Positions 1 through 8,397 of a DNA stretch of 11,509 nt are shown one piece after another. The translations under genes and the position numbers were made by a program. Below the pieces are notes generated by a model that was not told the origin of the DNA, searched no databases, and saw only the letters and a list, made by a program, of their open reading frames with translations. Within the stretch, counting starts at the first letter, position 1. Each line of letters begins with the position of its first letter. This DNA comes from Anaerolineae bacterium (GTDB taxonomy: Bacteria; Chloroflexota; Anaerolineae; Anaerolineales; E44-bin32): the NCBI GenBank assembly GCA_030598885.1, contig JAUVOZ010000047.1, forward strand, positions 1 through 11,509. Reading direction: 5' to 3'.

Positions 1-1
1 G

Positions 2-2116
<2,115 letters not shown>

Positions 2117-2120
2117 ACTG

Positions 2121-2141
2121 AGGTCTTAGATCTTCAGACCT
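2121..2141 (+). terminator. Possible weak terminator of the acylase gene
   Basis: AGGTCT at 2121-2126 is complementary to AGACCT at 2136-2141, with a 9-nt loop. It starts four bases after the acylase stop codon. The stem is only 6 bp and is followed by just TTAGTAC, so a rho-independent terminator is uncertain. Position is the main argument. Confidence 0.25.
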
Positions 2142-2170
2142 TTAGTACACCACTTTGAGTAGAACCGTTT

Positions 2171-2202
2171 GGCTGCGCTCAGGCTTCGTCCTGAGCGTAG
2201 TC
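2171..2202. repeat. REP-like imperfect palindrome (GCTCAGG-CTTCGT-CCTGAGC core)
   Basis: Arm 2171-2183 (GGCTGCGCTCAGG) pairs with 2190-2202 (CCTGAGCGTAGTC) around the 6-nt loop CTTCGT. The inner 8 bp are perfect and the rest close with G-U type pairs, giving a 13-pair stem as RNA. The pattern 'TTCGACTACGCTCAGG...' is one I recall as a dispersed intergenic repeat in Chloroflexota and other genomes; that part is memory, not a search. It lies about 55 bp past the acylase stop. Confidence 0.6.
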
Positions 2203-2286
2203 GAAGGGACAAGCTCCAGGCGCGACATCGTACCCGAGGGTGAGAATCTCGTTGTTAGGAGAGGAAACTATATCAATTCCAAAATG

Positions 2287-2324
2287 AGGTCGTTATTTGC
2301 TAAGGTATCCCTAAGTAACGACCT
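2287..2324. repeat. Inverted repeat with 12-bp stem
   Basis: AGGTCGTTA at 2287-2295 is exactly complementary to TAACGACCT at 2316-2324. Three more pairs (2296-2298 with 2313-2315, one of them G-U) extend the stem to 12, leaving a 14-nt loop. There is no T-tract on either side, so it does not look like a plain terminator. Its function is unknown; an operator, an RNA element or a decayed mobile repeat are possible. Confidence 0.5.
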
Positions 2325-2360
2325 GTAGTGCACCCCAATATGTCGTCGCGTAGGATACAA

Positions 2361-2388
2361 ACAGGGGCGTACATTTGTACGCCCCTGT
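2361..2388 (-). terminator. Perfect 12-bp hairpin, likely terminator of the birA-membrane protein unit
   Basis: ACAGGGGCGTAC (2361-2372) and GTACGCCCCTGT (2377-2388) are perfectly complementary around the loop ATTT. Read on the minus strand the hairpin is followed by TTTGTATCCT, and it lies 33 bp after the stop of the gene at 2422. This fits a rho-independent terminator for that strand. The GGGGCGTAC...GTACGCCCC form also resembles dispersed REP-like palindromes, so it may be a repeat recruited as a terminator. Confidence 0.6.
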
Positions 2389-2421
2389 CCATTACCACAA
2401 CTATATAGTGAACAGGCAGGA

Positions 2422-2640
2422 TTAGAAAGGCCAAACCTTCTCGGTGACCATCAGACAGGTCAATCCCAAGACGATGACAGTTGCCAGCAACAAGATCGAG
2501 ATCACGAAGCGTTGTCCTACGGTCATCCCCAAGAAGCGTCCTGCCCCGGTGTCATAAGGTTCAGGTTCAAAGATGGTATCTACCGGTTGCTCGAATTCCT
2601 TGGAGTCATCCGACATATCACGCAGGCTATCAAACATCAT
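2422..2640 (-). CDS. Small single-helix membrane protein downstream of birA
   Basis: I do not recognise this 72-residue protein. Residues 1-35 are polar and acidic (for example MSDDSKEFEQP). A short GMTVGQRF segment leads into one hydrophobic helix, about residues 45-65, and the protein ends in TEKVWPF. It probably sits in the cytoplasmic membrane with its acidic N-terminus exposed. The start is supported by GAGGAGGG just upstream. There are two adjacent ATGs, and the second (2637) has the better spacing from GGAGG (6 nt), so the protein may be 71 residues. It begins 40 bp after the birA stop on the same strand with no terminator between them, which suggests co-transcription. The hairpin at 2361-2388 follows it. 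The good ribosome site and the clean helix argue that it is a real gene. Its role is unknown. Confidence 0.7.
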   Translation of the reverse strand: MMFDSLRDMSDDSKEFEQPVDTIFEPEPYDTGAGRFLGMTVGQRFVISILLLATVIVLGLTCLMVTEKVWPF

Positions 2641-2680
2641 CGCCCTCCTCAGGGGACATGTCCCATCAGCTCAGTTTATC

Positions 2681-3490
2681 CTATTTAGAACCCATGTCAA
2701 CTGGTCGTAAGTGAACATCACCGACCGCAATCTCGATCATCTCTCCATCCTCCGACTGTAATCTCAGGCGTCCCCCGATCGCCAAACCTTTCACTCTACC
2801 AAGAATTGCACCCTGCATGTGATGGACCTTAACTATCCGACCACGATAAGCCAACCGCTGGTTCCAAGCAATCAACATCTGCGGCGATCCTAGGTGAAGG
2901 TACCACTTCCCCACTCCCTGGATCACATTTAGCAGCAGTTCGTGTCGGTCCACTCGCTCCCCCACGGTTGCCTCAACACAAGTCGCTGGCATATCAACCT
3001 TCTCATCTGGCGGAACTGACTTCGGTCGGACATTAACCCCAACACCTAAAATAGCGAACTCAAGTTCATCACCCAACCATGATGCCTCGGTCAACACACC
3101 GGCAACCTTGCGTCCATGGATCAACACGTCATTGGGCCATTTGATCAACGCCTCGATACCCACATTCTCCAGCGCCTCCACCACTGCCAGCGCTCCTAGA
3201 GCAGTTAGCTCACCCAATGTTTCTAACGTCAAACCTTGGGGACGGAGCACCAGACTAAGCGCCAATGCGCTAGCTGGTGGTGTGAACCAATAACGCCCTG
3301 CTCGACCACGACCAGAGGTTTGTTCTTCAGCCACTACCAGGGTACCGTGTGGTGAGCCCTGCCTGGCGAAATCCGTTGCCTGGTCGTTGGTCGAGCCGAT
3401 ATTTGGGTAGAAGTATAACGGTTCGCCCAGTCCGCAAATCGGAAGGCTTGCTCGCAGTCGCTCGGCATTCAGCATGGCATGATTGTACAC
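2681..3490 (-). CDS. birA: Biotin--[acetyl-CoA-carboxylase] ligase (class I, no DNA-binding domain)
   Basis: This cytoplasmic enzyme activates biotin with ATP and transfers it to the lysine of biotin carboxyl carrier domains. Counted from the GTG at 3490 (269 residues), the signatures are STND at 33-36, GRGRAGR at 60-66 (the biotinyl-AMP loop), KWPND at 117-121, KVAGV with the catalytic-type Lys128, and GVGVNVRP. An SH3-like C-terminal domain follows (YRGRIVKVHH to the end). The N-terminal winged helix of E. coli BirA is absent, so this is a class I ligase without the repressor function. The start is uncertain: GTG at 3490 lacks a clear ribosome site, and an in-frame ATG at 3475 would give 264 residues without harming the domain. 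It is divergent from the HIT gene and is followed after 40 bp by the small membrane protein gene. Confidence 0.95.
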   Translation of the reverse strand: MYNHAMLNAERLRASLPICGLGEPLYFYPNIGSTNDQATDFARQGSPHGTLVVAEEQTSGRGRAGRYWFTPPASALALSLVLRPQGLTLETLGELTALGALAVVEALENVGIEALIKWPNDVLIHGRKVAGVLTEASWLGDELEFAILGVGVNVRPKSVPPDEKVDMPATCVEATVGERVDRHELLLNVIQGVGKWYLHLGSPQMLIAWNQRLAYRGRIVKVHHMQGAILGRVKGLAIGGRLRLQSEDGEMIEIAVGDVHLRPVDMGSK

Positions 3491-3586
3491 AGCAACCCAT
3501 GAAGTATGCCAGGAGGGAAAGGACGTGGTAAATGATTATAAAATTCCCCTATACTGTATTCTCTGTTAGAATCATCCCACCTCAAG
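3491..3586. promoter_or_regulatory. Divergent promoter region between birA and the HIT gene
   Basis: This 96-bp AT-rich gap is the only room for promoters of both divergent genes. On the minus strand TATAAT (complement of 3535-3540) is a perfect -10 box about 45 bp before the birA GTG, but no good -35 is seen at 16-18 bp. On the plus strand TATACT (3550-3555) is a reasonable -10 for the HIT gene, again with a poor -35. The region is clear; the exact boxes are tentative. Confidence 0.4.
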
Positions 3587-4084
3587 ATGAAGCGAATTTG
3601 GGCGCCGTGGCGTATGGATTACATCAAAGGTGACGTCGAAGAAATCGATTGTTTATTTTGCAACCGGTTAGCCCAACATGACGGGTTGGAGAATCTGATT
3701 CTCCACCGCAGTAAACATGCCTTCGTCATCCTCAACCGCTACCCATATACCAACGGTCATATGATGGTGGTCCCAAACACTCATGCGCCGTCAATCGAGA
3801 ATTTAAAGGAAGAAACCCTGTCGGAGTTGATTCAGCTAACAAATCAGGCATTGGCTGTTCTGCGTGAAGTATATGACGCACAGGCCTTTAATATCGGGAT
3901 TAATATTGGTGAGGCGTCTGGAGCTGGAATTGCAGATCACGTCCACATGCACATCGTCCCCCGTTGGGCTGGGGATACGAATTTCATGTCCACAACAGCT
4001 GAAACGCGCGTACTTCCGGAAGCGCTAGAAGAAACTTTCGAGAGGTTGCGATCCAGTTGGCGTGAGCTCAATTGCAACCCCTGA
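3587..4084 (+). CDS. HIT-family protein (Ap4A phosphorylase/hydrolase-like)
   Basis: This is a 165-residue histidine-triad protein, a superfamily that hydrolyses or transfers nucleoside monophosphates from substrates such as diadenosine polyphosphates or AMP-N conjugates. The triad HVHMHIVPRW has its histidines at 118, 120 and 122, with His120 expected to be the nucleophile. The N-terminus carries the WAPWRMDYI block and a CLFC pair (Cys22, Cys25). LNRYPYTNGHMMVVP and WAGDTNFM complete the pattern of the bacterial Ap4A-phosphorylase-like branch. The length is normal for that branch, and the ATG at 3587 starts exactly at the conserved N-terminal block. The exact substrate is not known from sequence. 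It is transcribed away from birA and ends in a hairpin terminator, so it is probably monocistronic. Confidence 0.93.
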   Translation: MKRIWAPWRMDYIKGDVEEIDCLFCNRLAQHDGLENLILHRSKHAFVILNRYPYTNGHMMVVPNTHAPSIENLKEETLSELIQLTNQALAVLREVYDAQAFNIGINIGEASGAGIADHVHMHIVPRWAGDTNFMSTTAETRVLPEALEETFERLRSSWRELNCNP

Positions 4085-4110
4085 GGGGTCAACAAGAGGT
4101 TGACCCCTTT
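4084..4110 (+). terminator. Hairpin terminator starting at the HIT gene stop codon
   Basis: AGGGGTCAAC (4084-4093) and GTTGACCCCT (4099-4108) form a perfect 10-bp stem with the 5-nt loop AAGAG, followed by TTCATATT. The first stem base is the last base of the TGA stop codon. The T-tract is short, but stem quality and position fit intrinsic termination. It separates the HIT gene from the thiolase gene. Confidence 0.65.
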
Positions 4111-4141
4111 CATATTCCAACCGATAACAGACGAGGGAAAG

Positions 4142-5356
4142 ATGAATAAAGAGAAAAATCTTCTTGAACCTGTAATCCTGAGTGCCGTACGTACCCCGAT
4201 GGGCAGATTCCAGGGTGCCCTAAGTTCACTTTCAGCCACCAGCCTGGGGGCAATAGTGGTCAAGGAAGCCGTCGCCCGTGCCGGCATACCTGACCTGGTG
4301 GAGATCGACGAGGTCCTAATGGGGAACGTCGTCTCAGCCGGACTTGGGCAGGCGCCGGCCAGACAAGCAGCCATCCTCGGTGGACTACCGCCGACCGTTG
4401 GTGGTTCCACAGTCAACAAGGTTTGCGGATCGGGTCTAAAAACAGGTATGTTCGCGGCTCAAGCTATCAAAGCCGGCGATGCCAATTTGATCGTTGCCGG
4501 TGGGATGGAGAGTATGAGCAACGCCCCCTATCTGGTTAATGGCCGAGGCGGTCAATTACGCTATGGCCACACCCAACTCACCGACGCCCTCCTCCACGAT
4601 GGACTATGGGACCCATTCGAGGACTGGGCAATGGGTATGGCGGCAGAATGGATCGCCGACGAGTTCAAAGTCACCCGAGAGGCTATTGACCAGTGGGCGT
4701 TAAAGAGCCAGCAAAGGGCGATCGATGCAATGGATGCTGGTAAGTTTGAAGCCGAGATTGTACCAGTTGAGGTACTAGACCGGAAGAGAAATGTAAAAGT
4801 CGTTGAACAGGATGAGACGCCGCGCAGAGATACCTCACTTGAGAGGTTAGCCAGCCTCAAACCGGCCTTCAAACCTGATGGAAAGGTGACCGCAGGCAAC
4901 GCTTCTGGCCTGAACGATGGGGCCTCGGCATTGGTTTTCGCCAGTCGGGCAAAGGCCATGGAGATTGAGGTCGTGCCAATGGCGCGAGTCATCGGTTATA
5001 CACAGGTCGCCGTTCCACCTAAAGAACTCTTCACCGCTCCTGCTAAAGCACTCCCTAAACTACTTGAGAAGGTCGGATGGACACTGGCTGAGGTTGACTT
5101 GATAGAATTGAACGAGGCCTTCGCCGCGCAAGTTGTGGCTAATGGATACGCACTATCGGAACACGGCTGGGATTGGGATGCGGTCAATATCCACGGCGGG
5201 GCGATCGCTCTCGGACATCCAATTGGAGCCTCTGGCGCCCGTGTCCTCACCACTCTCCTTTATGCCCTCCTCGACCGAGGGTTGAAGCGAGGCTGTGCGG
5301 TTCTCTGCTTGGGTGGTGGAGAAGCCGTAGCGATGGCGGTCGAATTAGAACAATAA
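4142..5356 (+). CDS. atoB: Acetyl-CoA C-acetyltransferase (thiolase)
   Basis: This thiolase condenses two acetyl-CoA to acetoacetyl-CoA or runs the reverse cleavage, with possible activity on longer 3-ketoacyl-CoA. It has 404 residues from the ATG at 4142, a normal length. Key residues are the nucleophile Cys95 in VNKVCGSGLK, GGMESMSNAPYL, Asn324 in NEAFAAQ, His359 in GGAIALGHPIGASGAR, and Cys389 in CLGGGEA. These match the Cys-His-Cys set of the family. The frame stays open upstream to a TTG at 4100, but that codon lies inside the terminator hairpin of the preceding gene. The ATG at 4142 has GAGGG just before it and leads directly into the conserved core, so it is preferred. The next gene encodes the following pathway enzyme on the same strand, 129 bp away. 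The name atoB is used loosely; thlA or phaA would describe the same reaction. Confidence 0.94.
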   Translation: MNKEKNLLEPVILSAVRTPMGRFQGALSSLSATSLGAIVVKEAVARAGIPDLVEIDEVLMGNVVSAGLGQAPARQAAILGGLPPTVGGSTVNKVCGSGLKTGMFAAQAIKAGDANLIVAGGMESMSNAPYLVNGRGGQLRYGHTQLTDALLHDGLWDPFEDWAMGMAAEWIADEFKVTREAIDQWALKSQQRAIDAMDAGKFEAEIVPVEVLDRKRNVKVVEQDETPRRDTSLERLASLKPAFKPDGKVTAGNASGLNDGASALVFASRAKAMEIEVVPMARVIGYTQVAVPPKELFTAPAKALPKLLEKVGWTLAEVDLIELNEAFAAQVVANGYALSEHGWDWDAVNIHGGAIALGHPIGASGARVLTTLLYALLDRGLKRGCAVLCLGGGEAVAMAVELEQ

Positions 5357-5373
5357 AAACCCCAAACTCTGGA

Positions 5374-5393
5374 GGGGCAATTGTACAATCCCC
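5374..5393. repeat. Short palindrome between thiolase and dehydrogenase genes
   Basis: The 10-bp perfect palindrome ATTGTACAAT (5380-5389) is flanked by GGGG (5374-5377) and CCCC (5390-5393), with two unpaired bases on one side. It begins 17 bp after the thiolase stop. It resembles the GGGGC...GCCCC palindrome at 2361-2388. There is no T-tract, so it is listed as a repeat; it could be a decayed REP-like copy or a weak attenuator. Confidence 0.35.
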
Positions 5394-5485
5394 CGATGGT
5401 TGGTAACTAATACCTGCTGAAAATTACCCATCACGTCACAACAATTAGATGCCTGGCACCAATAGCGGGATAACGGAGAAAACCC

Positions 5486-6337
5486 ATGGAGATAAAGAAC
5501 ATCGTAGTGATCGGCGCAGGCGCGATGGGCAACGGTATCGCTCAGACAGCGGCCGTGGCCGGTTATCAGGTCACCATGACCGACATCGTTCCCGAAGCCA
5601 TCGAACGAGGCAAAGCATCAATCGCTAAATCGGTTGAAAAGTTTGCCAACAAGGGAATCATCGACCAAACTCAGAAAGACGCCGCCCTCAATATTGCTAC
5701 CTCTTTACACATGGATCCTGCACGCGGAGCTGACTTGGTTATCGAAGCCGCGACTGAGAATCAAGAACTCAAGCTCGAATTGTTCACTGAACTCAGCCGC
5801 TTAACCCCGAGAGAGACCATCCTAGCTTCGAACACCTCTTCTATTTCGATTACTAAAATTGGCGCGGTCACCGACCACCCGGATAAGGTGATCGGGATGC
5901 ATTTCTTTAACCCAGTACCGTTGATGACATTGCTGGAGGTAGTACGTGGCCTTGCCACTTCCGATAAAACCAGAGACGCAGTCTTCGAGGTGGGGCGAGT
6001 GATGGGGAAAGAGCCCGTCGAGGCAAAGGACTCACCCGGTTTCATCTCCAACCGCATCCTCTGCCCGATGATCAACGAGGCCATCTTCGCCCTGCAAGAA
6101 GGCATCGGGACGCGCGAGGCGATCGACACAGTAATGAAACTTGGCATGAACCATCCTATGGGTCCACTAACCTTAGCCGACTTGATCGGTCTGGATGTTG
6201 TGCTCTCCGTTTTGGAAGTGCTTCACCGTGACCTAGGCGAGGACAAATACCGCCCTGCACCCCTGTTGCGTAAGATGGTCGACGCAGGTTATCTGGGTCG
6301 CAAGACAGGACGTGGATTTTATGAATATGGGAAGTAG
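5486..6337 (+). CDS. hbd: 3-hydroxybutyryl-CoA dehydrogenase (3-hydroxyacyl-CoA dehydrogenase)
   Basis: This NAD(P)-dependent cytoplasmic enzyme interconverts acetoacetyl-CoA and 3-hydroxybutyryl-CoA, the step after the thiolase encoded just upstream. It has 283 residues, the usual length of the single-function enzyme. The Rossmann motif GAGAMGNGIA begins near residue 10. Catalytic-type residues seen are the SNTSS block around Ser115, His139 in GMHFFNP, Glu151 in LLEVV, and Asn189 in SPGFISNR. The C-terminal dimerisation domain carries NHPMGPLTLADLIGLD and ends GYLGRKTGRGFYEY. GGAG lies 9 nt before the ATG. The gap of 129 bp from the thiolase may carry its own promoter, so co-transcription is likely but not shown. 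No crotonase or acyl-CoA dehydrogenase gene is in view, so the direction (beta-oxidation, butyrate-type or polyhydroxybutyrate pathway) cannot be decided. Confidence 0.95.
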   Translation: MEIKNIVVIGAGAMGNGIAQTAAVAGYQVTMTDIVPEAIERGKASIAKSVEKFANKGIIDQTQKDAALNIATSLHMDPARGADLVIEAATENQELKLELFTELSRLTPRETILASNTSSISITKIGAVTDHPDKVIGMHFFNPVPLMTLLEVVRGLATSDKTRDAVFEVGRVMGKEPVEAKDSPGFISNRILCPMINEAIFALQEGIGTREAIDTVMKLGMNHPMGPLTLADLIGLDVVLSVLEVLHRDLGEDKYRPAPLLRKMVDAGYLGRKTGRGFYEYGK

Positions 6338-6353
6338 GAGAATATATTAAGAA

Positions 6354-6388
6354 GGGATTAGAGATCAGGGATTAGGGATCAGGCACTA
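6354..6388. repeat. Degenerate heptamer tandem repeat (GGGATTA-type)
   Basis: Five consecutive 7-base units are seen: GGGATTA, GAGATCA, GGGATTA, GGGATCA, GGCACTA. They also read as two 14-base units differing at one position (6354-6367 and 6368-6381). The array sits 16 bp after the dehydrogenase stop. Similar short tandem heptamers are known between genes of cyanobacteria, and I recall them in Chloroflexota. No coding or terminator function is apparent. Confidence 0.6.
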
Positions 6389-6496
6389 GGTAATGTGGAT
6401 TAACGATAATTCTTGTCGGGGAATCTGAGTGTTCCGCTATGATGTAATGGTCGTTTGGGTTAATATTATTCTCCATGTCTTAAGCGGGAGGCTTTT

Positions 6497-7843
6497 ATGT
6501 CTGCCAGACGTCTACGTTTACTACTGATTGCACTCATCCTTGCAACTTTCTCCTGCACCGGACCAGGTTCGACACCTACACCAGACAGGTCAGGTTTAGC
6601 GACATCGGTTGCGGCAACATTGACATCTACTGCGCCCCTAGAACCTCACGGAACGCCCCCAGACATGCCTAAAGCCCCTATCTTGCCAACAATAACACCG
6701 ACCTCCCCACCTCCCTCCGTGCTGCGTATCGTTTATACCAACGGTGGAAATATCTGGCTCATCGAAGGTGTAAATCCACCCACCCAGCTCACCAGCAGCG
6801 GTGGCGCGGATCAAGTGCTGATTTCCAGTGATGGGATGAAGGTCGCATTTATACGGCATGTGCCTACCGATGGACAGGCGGAAATTCGTTCGGTTAACAT
6901 CGACGGAAGCGGGGAGACCACTTTGCTAGGCCCAGCCCAATTTGACTCGCTCTATCCTCTTGGCGTTTTTCTCCACCACGATCTTTCAAGCATTGCCTTC
7001 GTCCCAGGGACCCATAACTTAATGCTCAACACCCGCGCGATCTCGGAAGGACCGGGACTGTTAAAGCACGATGACCTTCTACTGCTGGACGCGGACACGG
7101 GGATCCTCACCACCTTATTTTCACCTGGTTCCGGGGGTGATTTCCTCCTATCCCCTGACGGAAGCCAAGTAGCTATTATCACCCCAACTGGTATCGGTCT
7201 CGTCAACATCGATGGCACCAACCTGCGACCCAACTTGGTGACCTATGCCCCGGTGATTACCTACAGCGAGTTTCAATATTATGCTCAACCCGTCTGGGCT
7301 CCAAACTCAGGTGCCCTCGGCGTTGCCATCCCATCACCCGACCCGTTCGCCCCAACAACCACCGGCACCATCTGGCGTATCCCAGCCGATGGAGGATCAC
7401 CAATGAATACGGGGACCATCTCAGGGGATTTCTACTTCTCCCAAGCACCCGGCTCGTGCTTAATCTCCTCCAACCTCCACCGCGTGGCTTTCCTGCGTGA
7501 CACCGCTACGACAAATATTCATGATCTATATTTGGCTAACGCAAACGGAAGTGGTGAAACGCTCTATGCCACTGGTGATATCCAATGGGTGGGTTGGTCG
7601 CCTGATAACACCCACTTTATCTACTCACTCAGCAGTCCAATGAGCCTGCATTTAGGAGTAGACGGCGGTAGCCCAACCCCGATCGGTTCATGTAGCCAGC
7701 TGGAGTGGATCGATAATACTAAATTCCTCTGCTTGTCCGGCAGTTATGGAGCTTGGACGTTGATGAGAGGTGAGATTGGTGGTGGGCTCATACCCATCGT
7801 CAGCCCAGCAGGGGATTTTGTGTCTTACGACTTTGATGCATAG
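6497..7843 (+). CDS. Putative lipoprotein with TolB/PD40-like beta-propeller
   Basis: This 448-residue protein is probably exported and surface-anchored. The N-terminus has Arg at residues 4, 5 and 7, a hydrophobic stretch at 8-18 and Cys20 (LATFSC), an acceptable but imperfect lipobox. A low-complexity Pro/Thr/Ser linker follows to about residue 75. The rest shows repeated propeller-blade signatures of the TolB/WD40-like PD40 type, such as ISSDGMKVAFI followed by NIDGSGETTLL, LSPDGSQVAII followed by NIDGTNLRPNL, VWAPNSGALGVAI and GWSPDNTHFIYSL. No peptidase or other catalytic domain follows the propeller, so a binding or scaffold role is most likely. The ligand is unknown. GGGAGG lies 6 nt before the ATG at 6497, which supports the start. 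Its neighbours give no functional hint; the gap of 159 bp upstream suggests an independent transcription unit. Confidence 0.82.
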   Translation: MSARRLRLLLIALILATFSCTGPGSTPTPDRSGLATSVAATLTSTAPLEPHGTPPDMPKAPILPTITPTSPPPSVLRIVYTNGGNIWLIEGVNPPTQLTSSGGADQVLISSDGMKVAFIRHVPTDGQAEIRSVNIDGSGETTLLGPAQFDSLYPLGVFLHHDLSSIAFVPGTHNLMLNTRAISEGPGLLKHDDLLLLDADTGILTTLFSPGSGGDFLLSPDGSQVAIITPTGIGLVNIDGTNLRPNLVTYAPVITYSEFQYYAQPVWAPNSGALGVAIPSPDPFAPTTTGTIWRIPADGGSPMNTGTISGDFYFSQAPGSCLISSNLHRVAFLRDTATTNIHDLYLANANGSGETLYATGDIQWVGWSPDNTHFIYSLSSPMSLHLGVDGGSPTPIGSCSQLEWIDNTKFLCLSGSYGAWTLMRGEIGGGLIPIVSPAGDFVSYDFDA

Positions 7844-8054
7844 AATATTACCCGCATCTTGCTGAGGGTGTATCCAGGTGAACAGATAGTATTTACAAAA
7901 AACTAGCCGGATGTCGGGTTATACCTCCCAGATCCTCGGTCGGCTTGTACCTAGAGCGACGGTTTAATTATTGCGCCTATAGAGATTCTACGGTATCTTG
8001 ATGACATTCAGTCTGTTACATCACCTGTACTTTAAGACCTGAGGAGGCAAAGCC

Positions 8055-8363
8055 ATGAAAGCTTATCTATATCCGGTTTGGTTTCTCCTTGGTTCGATTT
8101 TCTCATACTTAGCGTTCATACATTGGCAATATTCTAAGACTCCATTAAGGCCCTTCTATCTCAGAGAGGAAGGGGATTCCGAAGATTCTACCCAGGAAGT
8201 CTTAAATCAGAATGAACTCGCACGTGAGGTCGTCAAGGATCTCAATAATTACATAGAGAAAATGAACAGCATTTCCATGAAGCGTAATCGAGCTTCTTCA
8301 ATTGGGTACTTTATAGCTGCAGCTATCTGTTTGATCTCAATGCTCATGGTTTACGTCGTTTGA
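8055..8363 (+). CDS. Hypothetical two-helix membrane protein, first of a tandem paralogous pair
   Basis: I do not recognise this 102-residue protein. Helix 1 spans about residues 5-24 and helix 2 about 83-102, and the protein ends within the membrane. Between them lies a roughly 58-residue, highly charged loop that begins WQYSKTPLRPFYLREE, turns acidic (EEGDSEDS), and ends with a probable amphipathic stretch (LAREVVKDLNNYIEKMNSI) and KRNR. Basic residues next to both helices suggest the loop is cytoplasmic with both ends outside. The strong ribosome site GAGGAGG (8041-8047), 7 nt before the ATG, makes this a well-supported gene. The following gene has the same layout and recognisable similarity. 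The 211-bp gap before this gene (7844-8054) holds no gene that I can see; a promoter there is likely but I cannot place it. Confidence 0.75.
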   Translation: MKAYLYPVWFLLGSIFSYLAFIHWQYSKTPLRPFYLREEGDSEDSTQEVLNQNELAREVVKDLNNYIEKMNSISMKRNRASSIGYFIAAAICLISMLMVYVV

Positions 8364-8397
8364 CCTGAACAGTAAGTTGATATATTCTCCATCAAAG

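Larger units (their letters stand above)
2117..2421. other. Intergenic gap between convergent genes, rich in inverted repeats
   Basis: This 305-bp stretch separates the acylase from the convergent minus-strand genes, and I see no credible gene in it. It holds a weak hairpin just after the acylase stop (2121-2141), a long imperfect palindrome (2171-2202), a 12-bp-stem inverted repeat (2287-2324) and a perfect 12-bp hairpin (2361-2388), each listed separately. A 14-codon open frame at 2284-2328 lies inside the third repeat and has no well-placed ribosome site. Confidence 0.7.

Noticed and set aside
2284..2328. A 14-codon open frame with GGAGAGG upstream
   Set aside because: The ribosome-like sequence is about 19 nt from the ATG, too far, and the frame coincides with an inverted repeat.
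3937..4419. Minus-strand open frame of 160 codons across the HIT/thiolase junction
   Set aside because: It crosses two well-supported genes and a terminator hairpin, and its translation is Ser/Thr/Pro-rich with no domain character.
6354..6388. CRISPR array
   Set aside because: The repeats are 7 bases long, contiguous and have no spacers.
6419..6443. Sigma-70 promoter for the propeller lipoprotein (TATGAT at 6438-6443)
   Set aside because: The only -35-like sequence (TTGTCG) is at a 19-bp spacing and matches poorly, so it is not listed as a feature.
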